DNA of 64,000 nucleotides from Miltoncostaea sp036826475 (GCA_036826475.1 DAISWG010000014.1:7660-71659); one strand, 5' to 3'. Shown: positions 17,240-25,918, numbered from the stretch's first letter. The notes: generated by a model not told the origin, from the sequence alone. Made by a program: numbers and translations.

Positions 17240-18604
17240 TCAGGCTCGCGTACGGACCTCGATGACGAGGGGCACCCCGTCCAGGTCGAACCGCTGGCGG
17301 AGGCGGTTCTCGAGCCAGAACCCGTAGTCGCGGGTCATGAGCGACCGGTCGTTGACGTCCAGGCGGAAGACCGGCGGCGCCTCGCCCGTCTGCACCAGGT
17401 AGCGCAGCGACAGCCGCCGGTTGCCCTTCCGCGGACCGGGGCGCTCGGCGGCGAGCTCGCGGATGGCCTGGTTGAGCTCGCGCGTGGGGATGCGCGCGCG
17501 GCGGCGCCCCTCCAGGCGCAGCGCGGCGGGCAGCAGGCGGTGCAGGCCCTCCCCCGTCGCCGCGGAGCACACCTCGATGGCCGGGCGCTGGCGGGACTTG
17601 GCGCGCAGCCGGCCGCGGATGTGCTCGAGGTCGGGCTGGGCGAGGTCCCATTTGTTCATCACGAGCAGCGTCGCGCAGTGGGCGCGGGCGGCCCGGTCGA
17701 CCGCGCCGAGGTCGGCGTCGGTGAGGCCCTCCGTCGCGTCGGCCACCACCAGCGCGACGTCGCTGCGCTCCGCCGCCTGGAGCGCCCGGATCTGGCTGTA
17801 GTGCTCGACGTCGTCCCTCATGCGGCCGCGTTTGCGCAGGCCGGCCGTGTCGATCAGGACGACGGGCCGCCCGTCGACCTCGATGAACGTGTCGATGGGG
17901 TCCCGCGTGGTGCCGGGGGCGTCGTGGACCACGACGCGGTCCTCGCCGAGCAGCGCGTTCAGGATCGAGCTCTTGCCGACGTTGGGCCGCCCCAGGATGC
18001 AGATGGCCGGCACCTGCTCGCGCTCGGCGTCCGCGACCGGGGCGTCGGGGAGCGCGGCGACCAGGGCGTCGAGGAGGTCGCCGATGCCGCGGCCGTGCTG
18101 GGCGGACACCGCATGCACCTCGCCGATCCCGAGGGACCGCAGGTTCTGGGCGGCGGCCTCTGGGCCGGCGCTGTCGCTCTTGTTGGCCACGAGCATCATG
18201 GGCCTGCCGATGCGGCGCAGCCGGTCCAGCACCTCCAGGTCGCCGGCCGTCGGCGCCGTCTGCACGTCGACCACGAAGAGCACCAGGTCGGCCTCCTCGA
18301 TCCCGCGAACCGCCTGCGCGGCGATCTGCTTTCCGACCTCCGACGGGTCGGCCTCGTCGATACCCCCGGTGTCGATGAGCTGGAAGGCGCGGCCGTTCCA
18401 CTCGGCCCCCGCCTGGCGCCGGTCGCGCGTCACCCCGGGGACCGCGTCGACCACCGCGTCGCGGCGCCCGGCGAGGCGGTTGAACAGCGTCGACTTGCCC
18501 ACGTTCGGATAGCCGACGATCGCGACCGTCGGCTGGCCGGTGTCGAGGGTGCTGCGCGCGCGGCGGGGGGACCAGCGCGCGCGGGCGGCGGCGCGCTCAG
18601 CCAT
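17240..18604 (-). CDS. der: Ribosome-assembly GTPase Der (EngA)
   Basis: Essential double GTPase acting on the 50S subunit. 454 residues: the first G domain has GYPNVGKS at 31-38, DTGG and NKSD; the second has GRPNVGKSS, DTAG and NKWD; and the C-terminal KH-like domain ends with the usual basic segment. The first ~20 residues are an Arg/Ala-rich extension. The ATG at 18604 overlaps the end of plsC by 8 bases, within the cmk-plsC-der cluster. Confidence 0.97.
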   Translation of the reverse strand: MAERAAARARWSPRRARSTLDTGQPTVAIVGYPNVGKSTLFNRLAGRRDAVVDAVPGVTRDRRQAGAEWNGRAFQLIDTGGIDEADPSEVGKQIAAQAVRGIEEADLVLFVVDVQTAPTAGDLEVLDRLRRIGRPMMLVANKSDSAGPEAAAQNLRSLGIGEVHAVSAQHGRGIGDLLDALVAALPDAPVADAEREQVPAICILGRPNVGKSSILNALLGEDRVVVHDAPGTTRDPIDTFIEVDGRPVVLIDTAGLRKRGRMRDDVEHYSQIRALQAAERSDVALVVADATEGLTDADLGAVDRAARAHCATLLVMNKWDLAQPDLEHIRGRLRAKSRQRPAIEVCSAATGEGLHRLLPAALRLEGRRRARIPTRELNQAIRELAAERPGPRKGNRRLSLRYLVQTGEAPPVFRLDVNDRSLMTRDYGFWLENRLRQRFDLDGVPLVIEVRTRA

Positions 18605-19265
18605 CGATGTGCCCCGGCGGCTCGGTCTCGGGCCCGCCGGACGCGGGGATGAGCCCGGCGATCGCGGCCATCATCCGGTCGACCGCCTGCCGCGAGCGGG
18701 CGGCCCGCGAGCCCCCGTCGATGTCGGACATGTCGATCGGCGCCCCGAAGGTCACGCGGGTCTTGTGCCCCAGCCGGTGGGTCCCCCAGATCGCGGCCGG
18801 GATCACCGTGACCCCCGGGATGAGCGCGAGCGAGCCCGCGCCGGACAGCCCGGGGCGCAGTCGTCCGTCGGTGAAGCGGCTCCCCTCCGGGAACATCAGC
18901 AGCATGTCGCCCCTCGCGAGCACTTCGCGGGACAGCCGCAGCGCCCGCCGGTCCGCCCCGCCCCGCTCGACCGGGAAGGCGCCCATGCGGTTTATGTAGC
19001 CACGCAGGAACGGCACCCGGAAGAGTTCGGCCTTCGCGAAGTAGTAGCTCTTGCGCGGGGTCGCCGCCACCCCGAGCACCACCGGGTCGGCCTGCGAGAT
19101 GTGGTTGCAGACGATCAGCACCGGCCCCGCGTCGGGGATGTTCCGCCGTCCCGCCACCGACAGCCGGAAGAGCCCGTACGCGGCCGGCATGAGCGTCAGG
19201 TGGCCGAGGACCCACCAGAAGCGCGTGACGACCGGGGCGCGATCGAGGTCGGTCGCGAACCTCAT
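18597..19265 (-). CDS. plsC: 1-acyl-sn-glycerol-3-phosphate acyltransferase
   Basis: Acylates lysophosphatidic acid to phosphatidic acid at the inner membrane. 222 residues, with the acyltransferase block I variant CNHISQADP (HxxxxD), block II around RVPFLRGYINRMGAFPVERG, FPEGSR and the final VIPAAIWG. The ATG at 19265 overlaps the cmk stop as ATGA. It forms the conserved cmk-plsC-der trio. Confidence 0.93.
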   Translation of the reverse strand: MRFATDLDRAPVVTRFWWVLGHLTLMPAAYGLFRLSVAGRRNIPDAGPVLIVCNHISQADPVVLGVAATPRKSYYFAKAELFRVPFLRGYINRMGAFPVERGGADRRALRLSREVLARGDMLLMFPEGSRFTDGRLRPGLSGAGSLALIPGVTVIPAAIWGTHRLGHKTRVTFGAPIDMSDIDGGSRAARSRQAVDRMMAAIAGLIPASGGPETEPPGHIDG

Positions 19266-19942
19266 CCCGGGACCCCGCCCGACGCGCGCAGGTCCTCGAC
19301 GAGCCGGACGATCAGGTCGGCCACCTCGTCCGCGTCGAGCTCCGACGAGTCGATCACGATCGCGCCGTCGGCGACCCGCAGGGGGCTGGCGGCGCGGGTG
19401 GAGTCGATGTGGTCGCGGCGGCGGACGTCCTCGAGCACCTGGTCCAGGTCCATCGCCGTGCCGCGGTGCACCAGGTCGGCGTGGCGGCGGCGGGCCCGCT
19501 CCTCCAGCGACGCCGTCAGGAACACCTTGAGCTCGGCGTCGGGGACGACGGCGCTGCCGACGTCGCGGCCGTCGGACACCCACGAGCCGGACGACATCAC
19601 GGCGCGCTGCCCGGCGACCATCTGCTCGCGCACGCCGGGGTGGGCGGCGACCTCCGACACGCGGGCGGCGACCTCGGGGTCGCGGATGGCGACGGTCACG
19701 TCCATGCCGGCGATGCTCACCCGGTCGCCGTCGTCGGTGGGCTCGATCCCGATGGGCTCGTCACGGGCGAGGGCGGCGAGGGCGTCGGCGTCGCCGGGCC
19801 CGATGCCCCGCTGCGCCGCGAGCCAGGTCAGGGCGCGGTACATCGCCCCGGTGTCGAGGTAGGCGGCGCCGAGGCGCCGCGCGACGGCGCGGGCGACCGT
19901 GCTCTTGCCGGCCCCGGCGGGGCCGTCGATCGCCACGATCAC
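19262..19942 (-). CDS. cmk: Cytidylate kinase
   Basis: Phosphorylates CMP/dCMP. 226 residues, with P-loop GPAGAGKST, LDTGAMYRA, SDGRDVGSAVVPDAE and the RRHADLV...RRRDHIDSTR lid. The GTG at 19942 overlaps the aroA stop as GTGA; a second GTG two codons later is an alternative start. Confidence 0.97.
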   Translation of the reverse strand: MIVAIDGPAGAGKSTVARAVARRLGAAYLDTGAMYRALTWLAAQRGIGPGDADALAALARDEPIGIEPTDDGDRVSIAGMDVTVAIRDPEVAARVSEVAAHPGVREQMVAGQRAVMSSGSWVSDGRDVGSAVVPDAELKVFLTASLEERARRRHADLVHRGTAMDLDQVLEDVRRRDHIDSTRAASPLRVADGAIVIDSSELDADEVADLIVRLVEDLRASGGVPG

Positions 19943-21243
19943 GCCGCCAGCGCACCCAGGGCGACGAGGTCGCGGGCGAAGCCGGGGTAGGACACGGCGA
20001 CCGCCTCGAACCCGGCGATGGCGACGCCCTCGGCGCTGGCCAGGCCGGCGACCGCCCCGAGGATGCTGAGGCGGTGGTCCCCGAGCGTCGCCACGTCGCC
20101 GCCGCGCAGCGACGGGGCGCCGGTCACGGCGAAGCCGTCCTCCCGCTCCTCGGCGTCGGCGCCCATCGCGCGGAGCGCGGCGACGACCGACGCGATGCGG
20201 TCGGTCTCCTTCACGCGCAGCTCCGCGGCGCCCCGGACGACGGTGGTGCCCTCGGCGAACGCCCCCAGCAGGCCGACCAGGGGGAGCTCGTCGATCATCG
20301 CCGGGACCTCCTCCGGCGCCACCTCCGTGGCGCGGAGGGTGTCGGCGCGCGCGGCGACGAGGGTGCCGCAGGGTTCCCCCGCCACGTCGGCGCCGCGCTC
20401 CTCGCGGACGTCGGCGCCCATCCTCCGCATCACCGCGATCAGCCCGGTGCGGCCGGGGTTGAGGTTGACGCCGGGAAGCCGCACCTCGGGGTCGCCGAGC
20501 AGCACCCCCGCGACGAGCAGCCCCGCGGCCGAGGAGAAGTCGCCCGGCACCTCCATGTCCGGCAGCGCGAGCCCATCGACGGGGCCGGTGACGCCGACGG
20601 CGCCGCCCTCGCGCAGCAGCGGCACGCCCGCGGCCTCGAGCATCCGCTCGGTGTGATCCCGCGACGGGGCCGGCTCGTGGACCCACGTCGTGCCCTCGGC
20701 GTAGAGCCCGGCGAGCAGCAGGCAACTCTTCACCTGGGCCGACGCCACGGCGAGGTGGTGCTCCACCCCGCGCAGGGGGACCCCGCCGCTAACGACCACC
20801 GGGGGCGTCCCGCCGGGGGCGGTGAAGATCTGGGCGCCCATGGCGCGCAGCGGCTGGGCGATCCGCGACATGGGGCGGCCGCGGAGGGAGTCGTCGCCGT
20901 CCAGGATCACGTTGTCGGCCGACTGGCCGGTCAGGATCCCGGTGGCGAGCCGCATCAGCGTCCCCGCGTTCGCGCAGTCCAGGTGCGGCGGGGGGCGAAG
21001 CCCGCGGAGCCCCCGCCCGGCCACGCGGACCTCGTCGCCGAGCTCCCCGGACACCGGCACCCGGCACGCCTCCACCAGCGCCAGGGTCGCCCCCGTGTCC
21101 TCCGAGTCGAGCGGCCGCGTGACGGTCACCTCGCGGTCGCCGATCGCCCCGAGCAGGAGCGCGCGGTGGGTCAGCGACTTGTCCGGCGGCACCTGGACGG
21201 AGCCGCGGAGCAACGGGACCGGGGCAACGCGCACGACCGCCAC
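19939..21243 (-). CDS. aroA: 3-phosphoshikimate 1-carboxyvinyltransferase (EPSP synthase)
   Basis: Sixth step of the shikimate pathway. 434 residues. PEP/shikimate site motifs are VPPDKSLTHRALL, NAGTLMRLATGIL, DSLRGRPMSRI, DFSSAA and RVKETDRI, which resemble the class II (glyphosate-insensitive) branch more than class I; this classification is by eye. The GTG start at 21243 follows a TAGGCT hexamer by 6 bases, suggesting leaderless initiation. It heads aroA-cmk-plsC-der and is separated from tyrA by the 21.3-27.2 kb block. Confidence 0.96.
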   Translation of the reverse strand: MAVVRVAPVPLLRGSVQVPPDKSLTHRALLLGAIGDREVTVTRPLDSEDTGATLALVEACRVPVSGELGDEVRVAGRGLRGLRPPPHLDCANAGTLMRLATGILTGQSADNVILDGDDSLRGRPMSRIAQPLRAMGAQIFTAPGGTPPVVVSGGVPLRGVEHHLAVASAQVKSCLLLAGLYAEGTTWVHEPAPSRDHTERMLEAAGVPLLREGGAVGVTGPVDGLALPDMEVPGDFSSAAGLLVAGVLLGDPEVRLPGVNLNPGRTGLIAVMRRMGADVREERGADVAGEPCGTLVAARADTLRATEVAPEEVPAMIDELPLVGLLGAFAEGTTVVRGAAELRVKETDRIASVVAALRAMGADAEEREDGFAVTGAPSLRGGDVATLGDHRLSILGAVAGLASAEGVAIAGFEAVAVSYPGFARDLVALGALAA

Positions 21244-21249
21244 CCCCCA

Positions 21250-21255
21250 AGCCTA
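21250..21255 (-). promoter_or_regulatory. Putative -10 box for aroA (leaderless)
   Basis: Minus-strand TAGGCT lies 6 bases before the aroA GTG. No clear -35. It shares the 90-bp divergent region with the promoter of the beta-propeller gene. Confidence 0.35.
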
Positions 21256-21297
21256 CTGAGCGCGCCGACCCAGTTCGGCGGCGGCCACCGGGGGTCG

Positions 21298-21327
21298 TTG
21301 ACCTGCTTGACGGGACTGACAGAGAAT
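21298..21327 (+). promoter_or_regulatory. Putative promoter for the beta-propeller gene (leaderless)
   Basis: TTGACC (21298-21303), 18-base spacer, GAGAAT (21322-21327), then 6 bases to the GTG at 21334. Good -35; the position of the -10 implies a leaderless mRNA. Confidence 0.45.
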
Positions 21328-21333
21328 CCGCCG

Positions 21334-22782
21334 GTGCCCGGGGACGCCGTCCGTCCGCTCCGCCGCGCCGCCGTCCTCGCGGCCGTGATCGCGGCCGCCG
21401 TGGCGGCGCCCGCGCAGGCCCAGTCGGACCAGACCGCGTACGTCGCGACCGAGACCGGCGCGGTGTTCCAGTACGGCTTCGGCCCGGCCGGCGGGCTCGC
21501 GGCGCTCTCGCCGCCGTCGGTCGCCGCGAGCAGTGCCGCGCAGGACGTCGCGGTCAGCTCGGACGGGTTCTCGGTCTACGTCGCCGGCGAGGCCGCCATC
21601 GACCAGTACGACCTGCTCACCGACGGCACCCTCGGGCCGAAGAACCCGCCGTCGGTGGCCGCCCCGGTCGGCGCCGTCGCCATCGTCGTGTCGCCCGACC
21701 ACACGTCGGTCTACGCCGCGGCCGACGACGCGCCGGCCGTGCTCCAGTACTCCGTTTCGGTGGCGGGGTCGACGCTCGTGCCCAAGGCGAGGCCGTCCGT
21801 GCCCCTGCCGGCGGGGACGAAGGCGGGCGGCGTGGCGATCTCCCCCGACGGGCGGTCCGTCTACGCGTCGTTCGTGACCAACTCCGCGAACACCCCGGCG
21901 AGCATCGCCCAGTTCGACGTCGGGGCGGGCGGCGCGCTGACCCCCAAGAGCCCGGCGATCGTGGCCGCCGGCACCGGCCCCGCCGGCGCCGTCGTCGTCA
22001 GCGCCGACGGCCGGTCCGTGTACGTGGCGAACGCCGGGAGCGACACGATCTCCCAGTACGACGTCGGCGCGGGCGGGCGGTTGACGCCGAAGAGCGTGAG
22101 CGCGGTCGGCACCAACGCCGACCAGCCCGCGGACATCGCCCTCACGCCCGACGGCGCGTCGGCGTACGTGGCCGACCTCGGGGACCCGGGGGCCCCCGGC
22201 AGCGGGGCCGTCACCCAGTACACCGTCAACGCCGACGGGTCGCTCGCCCTCAAGCGGCCCTCCACCGTGCCGGCGGCCGGGCACCCGACCAGCATCGCGG
22301 TGAGCGCGGACTCCGCGTCCGTCTACGTCACCAGCGACGACGCGGTGCTCCAGTTCACCATCGGCGCGGGCGGCAAGCTGACCCCGAAGAGCACCCCGTC
22401 GGTGCCCTCCGGCGGGCAGACGCGCGGCGTCGCCCTGGCCCCGCTCGTCGCGAGCGACGACGACGACGTGCTGTACGGCACCGCCGGCGACGACGTCATC
22501 CGCGGCAGGGGCGGCGACGACGTGGTCCGCGGGCTCCGCGGGGACGACGTCCTGGTCGGCGGCCGCGGGAGCGACCGGCTCATCGGCGGCCCCGGCGCCG
22601 ACCGGATCCGCGGCGGGCCGGGCCGCGACGTCCTGAAGGGCGGCCCCGGCCGCGACGTGATCGACGCGCGCGACGGCGCGCCCGACCGGGTGCAGTGCGG
22701 CGCGGGCCGCGACGTGGCCCTGGCGGACGTGAGCGACCACGTGCACGGATGCGAGCGCGTCATCCGCGCCGCCGTCCCCTAG
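21334..22782 (+). CDS. Secreted beta-propeller protein with C-terminal RTX calcium-binding repeats
   Basis: 482 residues. The signal peptide (about 1-30, ending AQA) is followed by about seven YVTN/lactonase-like blades repeating the pattern 'SPDGRSVYVA...SDTISQYDVGAGGRLTPKS'. From about residue 377 come hemolysin-type nonapeptide repeats (AGDDVIRGRGGDDVVRG, GGRGSDRLIGGPGADRIRG, GGPGRD). Such repeats fold on binding Ca2+ outside the cell. The two Cys near the C-terminus (VQCGAGRD, HGCERV) could form a disulfide. Probably an extracellular binding or adhesion protein; no catalytic site is visible. Its TAG overlaps the stop of the convergent small ORF in a shared CTAG. Confidence 0.85.
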   Translation: MPGDAVRPLRRAAVLAAVIAAAVAAPAQAQSDQTAYVATETGAVFQYGFGPAGGLAALSPPSVAASSAAQDVAVSSDGFSVYVAGEAAIDQYDLLTDGTLGPKNPPSVAAPVGAVAIVVSPDHTSVYAAADDAPAVLQYSVSVAGSTLVPKARPSVPLPAGTKAGGVAISPDGRSVYASFVTNSANTPASIAQFDVGAGGALTPKSPAIVAAGTGPAGAVVVSADGRSVYVANAGSDTISQYDVGAGGRLTPKSVSAVGTNADQPADIALTPDGASAYVADLGDPGAPGSGAVTQYTVNADGSLALKRPSTVPAAGHPTSIAVSADSASVYVTSDDAVLQFTIGAGGKLTPKSTPSVPSGGQTRGVALAPLVASDDDDVLYGTAGDDVIRGRGGDDVVRGLRGDDVLVGGRGSDRLIGGPGADRIRGGPGRDVLKGGPGRDVIDARDGAPDRVQCGAGRDVALADVSDHVHGCERVIRAAVP

Positions 22783-22892
22783 GAGCCCGCGGCCCGCTCC
22801 CGGAGCAGCTCGGCGAGCTCCGCGACGAGCGGCGGGAAGCGACTCAGCCCGGCGGAGTACCGGTTGCGCTCGGGGGTCGCGACGGGGTTCAC
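22779..22892 (-). CDS. Small 37-aa protein, coupled to the upstream hypothetical gene
   Basis: GTG at 22892 overlaps the stop of the 310-aa gene as GTGA, the arrangement seen at most genuine junctions in this window. The protein is short, soluble and ends in an amphipathic leucine-rich helix (RFPPLVAELAELLRERAAGS). Too short for the usual gene callers. Function unknown; the coupling argues it is translated, but the evidence is positional. Confidence 0.45.
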   Translation of the reverse strand: MNPVATPERNRYSAGLSRFPPLVAELAELLRERAAGS

Positions 22893-23821
22893 GGCGCGAC
22901 CGAGCGGGCCACGCGGAGGGCGACCTCGTCGCCGTCCGGGATCCCCCGGACCTGGAGGCCGAAGGCGCGGTCGGGGGTCTCCCACACCAGGGTGACCAGC
23001 CCGCGGCTGCGCAGCATCCCCACCGCGTCGCCGATCGCGACCTCGCGGGCGTGGAAGCCGCCCCCGTCCGGGCTCGCCAGCGGCGCCGGGGCCTGGCGCA
23101 GGAGCACGCGGGCGCCGCCGACACCCGTCCAGGCGATGACGATCGCGGGCGGCGCCGCCGGGTAGGCGATGTCCGGCTCCACGCGGGGGCGGCCGCGCTC
23201 CAGGCCGTCCGGCATCCAGCGGGGCATCCACGGGTCGTACCCCACCTCGAAGGCCGCGTCGGCCAGACCGGGCGTCCAGCGGCCCGCGCCGATGCCGGCG
23301 CCCATCCCGTGGGTGGCCCCCATGCGCCCGCCGATCGACGCGCCGTCGAACGTCAGCTCCGAGATCCCAGGCCGCCCCAGGCGGCCGATCGGCTCGCCGC
23401 GCGCGTCCAGGGCGTCCACCGCCACCACCGCGACCTCGGCGGGGATCCGGGCCATCGCGAGGCCATCCTCCCCCACCGGCACCGGGGGCACCGGCTCGTC
23501 GGTCGCCAGCACCGGCTGCACGGCCGCCGCCTCCGGCGCGGCGCGCGCCACCAGGACCCGGTCCTCCAGCTCCGGGGCCATCTCCACGGCGACCGTCGCC
23601 GCCACGACCGGCCGCCACCGGCTCGGTCGCGCCGGCGGCGTCGCGACCCGGGCCAGCACCGCGCCGCCGGGCGAGACCCACGCGACCCGGGCGCGGGGCG
23701 GGTCACCGGCCACCGACGCGGCGACCACCGCGCCGCCCGGCCCTCCGCCCAGCGCGACCGGCACCGGATGGCCCAGCGCCGCCTCGGCCAAGCCGCGATC
23801 CCCGGGCGGAACGGCATCCAT
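22889..23821 (-). CDS. Hypothetical protein, 310 aa
   Basis: Not recognised. ATG at 23821. No signal peptide or convincing membrane helix; the sequence alternates beta-like stretches (VPVALGGGPGGAVVAASVAGD, RVAWVSPGGAVLARV, VTLVWETPDRAFGLQVRG), so a beta-rich fold is likely. A Gly/Met/His-rich stretch (GGRMGATHGMGAGIGAG) is near the middle and a WMPRWMP element follows. It lies in the accessory block and is coupled to the 37-aa ORF. Confidence 0.6.
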   Translation of the reverse strand: MDAVPPGDRGLAEAALGHPVPVALGGGPGGAVVAASVAGDPPRARVAWVSPGGAVLARVATPPARPSRWRPVVAATVAVEMAPELEDRVLVARAAPEAAAVQPVLATDEPVPPVPVGEDGLAMARIPAEVAVVAVDALDARGEPIGRLGRPGISELTFDGASIGGRMGATHGMGAGIGAGRWTPGLADAAFEVGYDPWMPRWMPDGLERGRPRVEPDIAYPAAPPAIVIAWTGVGGARVLLRQAPAPLASPDGGGFHAREVAIGDAVGMLRSRGLVTLVWETPDRAFGLQVRGIPDGDEVALRVARSVAP

Positions 23822-23875
23822 CCGTCCATCTCAGCACACCGGGGGCCGTCCGAGGTCCCCGTCATCCTGCCGCGC

Positions 23876-24019
23876 ATGCCCACCATCCCGTGCCACGACT
23901 GCGGCCACCCCGTCCCCGAGGGCGCCGAGATCTGGCTGGACGCCGACGGCGCTCCCGACGAGGCCGGCGGCGAGCCCTACTGCCCGGGTTGCGCGGCGCC
24001 GCTCGGGATCGCCGCCTAG
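23876..24019 (+). CDS. Small zinc-ribbon protein, 47 aa
   Basis: Contains CHDC near the N-terminus and CPGC near the C-terminus, which form a four-cysteine zinc knuckle in a compact acidic protein (PEGAEIWLDADGAPDEAGGE between them). The stop is 7 bases before the alpha/beta hydrolase ATG, so the two are probably cotranscribed. Ribosome-binding site weak. Function unknown. Confidence 0.6.
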   Translation: MPTIPCHDCGHPVPEGAEIWLDADGAPDEAGGEPYCPGCAAPLGIAA

Positions 24020-24026
24020 CCACGGC

Positions 24027-24848
24027 ATGACCTCCGCCGGGCCGGTGCCCTTCACCGTCGTGCGCGACGGCGTGGAACTCCAGGGCGAGGAGGGCGGCGA
24101 GGGCTCGCCCGTGCTGCTGCTGCACGGCCTGACCGCGACGCGGCGGTACGTCGTCCACGGCTCCCGGATGATGGAGCGCGCCGGGCAACGGGTGGTCGCC
24201 TACGACGCCCGCGGCCACGGCGAGTCCGGGCCCGCCGACGGGCCCGGCGCCTACACGTACGACGCGCTCGTGGCCGACGCCGTGGCCGTGCTCGACGACC
24301 GCGACATCGATCGAGCCGTCGTCGTGGGCCAGTCGATGGGCTCCGCGACCGCGGTGGCGCTCGCGCTCCGCCACCCGGAGCGCGTGTCCGCGCTCGTCGT
24401 GGTCACGCCCGCGCACCGGGGCGCGCCGAGCCCGGACCTGGACCGGTGGGACCGAATGGCCGAGGGCCTCGAGCGCGGCGGCCCCGAGGGGTTCCTGGAG
24501 GCGCTCGGCACCTTCACCATGGACGAGCGCTACCGCGACGCCGTGCGGACGGTGATCCTCCAGCGGCTCGGGCGCCACGCCCATCCCGACGCCGTCGCCC
24601 AGGCCCTGCGCGGCATCCCGCGCTCCGCCGCCTTCGACGGCCTGGACGCCCTCGGCGGGATCGCCGCACCCACGCTCATCGTCGGCAGCCGCGACGCCGC
24701 CGACCCCGACCACCCGCTCGCGGTGGCCGAGGAGTACGCCCGCCGGATCCCGGGCGCGCGGCTCGCGGTGGAGGATCCGGGCGAGTCGCCGCTCGCCTGG
24801 CGGGGCGGCGCGCTCTCCCGGGAGGTCCTCTCCCTGATCGGCGCCTAG
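24027..24848 (+). CDS. Alpha/beta-fold hydrolase
   Basis: 273 residues. Oxyanion strand LLLHGLTATRRYV, DARGHGESGP, nucleophile elbow GQSMG with S103, and acid-containing loop GSRDAADPDHP. The expected C-terminal catalytic His is not where it should be: the usual GHxP region reads EDPGESPLAWRGG. I recall the element DEGESPLAW from an actinobacterial subfamily, so this may be a subfamily trait rather than damage. Substrate unknown. The TAG stop shares a CTAG with the convergent gene. Confidence 0.85.
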   Translation: MTSAGPVPFTVVRDGVELQGEEGGEGSPVLLLHGLTATRRYVVHGSRMMERAGQRVVAYDARGHGESGPADGPGAYTYDALVADAVAVLDDRDIDRAVVVGQSMGSATAVALALRHPERVSALVVVTPAHRGAPSPDLDRWDRMAEGLERGGPEGFLEALGTFTMDERYRDAVRTVILQRLGRHAHPDAVAQALRGIPRSAAFDGLDALGGIAAPTLIVGSRDAADPDHPLAVAEEYARRIPGARLAVEDPGESPLAWRGGALSREVLSLIGA

Positions 24849-25420
24849 ACGTCCCCTGGATCGTCGGCGCCCGGGTCGTCGGCCACGGGCGGGTCGTCGC
24901 CGGTGCCGGGGTCGTCCCAGGACGGATCGTCGGGGTCGGCGCCCGGGTCGTCCCCGAGCGCCGGCGGCAGGGTCACGACCACCCGCGAGGCGGGCATCAC
25001 GACCTCGCCGGACTGCGCGCGGACCACGCGTGGCAGGCGGCCGGCGGCCTCCACGTCCACGTCGTCCGCCGCCAGGTCCAGCGCGTCGAACAGATCGGCC
25101 GGCGCGATACGGATGCGGTTGCCGTCGGCGTCCACCATGGTCAGCCGCGTGGTGGCGGTGATCCTCAGGGTCACGGTGACGCCGCGGCGCACCAGGCGCC
25201 GCAGGGAGCGGGGCCCCTTCGCGACGTCGGCGGGGGCGAGGGAGAGCAGGCCGAGACCGGCGTCCCAGTCGGACGCGACGCCGTCGATCTGGGTGCGCAC
25301 CGCCGGTGTCGCGGGCGCCTTGCCCCGCGCCTTGGCGTGCGGCGCGGCCGTCGCGGAGCCCAGCGTGCCGACCAGCACGGCGAGGGCTGCGGCGAGGACG
25401 ATGAGCGGTCGGGTCGGCAT
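24845..25420 (-). CDS. Secreted acidic-tailed hypothetical protein, 191 aa
   Basis: Signal peptide (about 1-26, LIVLAAALAVLVGTLGSATAA). The mature part starts basic, has a beta-rich middle (GVTVTLRITATTRLTMVDADGNRIRI) resembling a small barrel, then ends in a ~35-residue Asp/Pro/Gly tail (DDPGADPDDPSWDDPG). The tail could bind cations or cell wall. GGAG precedes the ATG at 25420. Not recognised. Confidence 0.7.
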   Translation of the reverse strand: MPTRPLIVLAAALAVLVGTLGSATAAPHAKARGKAPATPAVRTQIDGVASDWDAGLGLLSLAPADVAKGPRSLRRLVRRGVTVTLRITATTRLTMVDADGNRIRIAPADLFDALDLAADDVDVEAAGRLPRVVRAQSGEVVMPASRVVVTLPPALGDDPGADPDDPSWDDPGTGDDPPVADDPGADDPGDV

Positions 25421-25570
25421 GGGGCTCCGCGGTCGGGGATCCTGTGGTCAGATGGGACATCGGCAGCCGTCGACGATCCGTCGAGGGCGCCCGTCGATTC
25501 CGGCATGGGTGATCCGTCTATCGGGTGAGGACGGCGGAACGGCCCCGTCCACGAGCCGAGGAGGCCAACG

Positions 25571-25918
25571 ATGCGCTACCTGCTCCTGATCCACATCGAC
25601 GAGACCGGCTTCGCCGACGCGGGCGACGAGGCGCGCGAGATGATGGACGCCTACATGCGGTACTCCGAGGCCATCCAGGCGGAGGGGATCATGCGGGGCG
25701 GCGACGCCCTCCATCCGTCCGGCACCGCCACCGTCGTGCGCGTGCGCGACGGCGAGACCCTGCTGTCGGACGGGCCGTACGCCGAGGCCCGCGAGCAGCT
25801 CGGCGGCTACTACGAGGTGGAGTGCGAGAGCCTCGACCAGGCGATCGACGCCGCCCGCCGGATCCCCGGCGCGGCGTTCGGCGCGATCGAGGTGCGCCCG
25901 ATCGTGGAGTTCGCCTGA
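25571..25918 (+). CDS. YCII-family (DGPF-type) protein
   Basis: 115 residues with the family core MRYLLLIH, MRGGDAL and SDGPYAEAREQLGGYYEVEC; here the signature is DGPY rather than DGPF. AGGAGG lies 6 bases upstream of the ATG. Proteins of this type are standard genomic partners of ECF42 sigma factors, and the next gene is exactly that. Biochemical role unknown; the YCII fold is related to small ferredoxin-like enzymes. Confidence 0.92.
   Translation: MRYLLLIHIDETGFADAGDEAREMMDAYMRYSEAIQAEGIMRGGDALHPSGTATVVRVRDGETLLSDGPYAEAREQLGGYYEVECESLDQAIDAARRIPGAAFGAIEVRPIVEFA

Noticed and set aside
20074..21333. N-terminal extension of the beta-propeller protein by some 420 codons
   Set aside because: This part is antisense to aroA; the signal peptide and promoter-like TTGACC/GAGAAT place the start at 21334.
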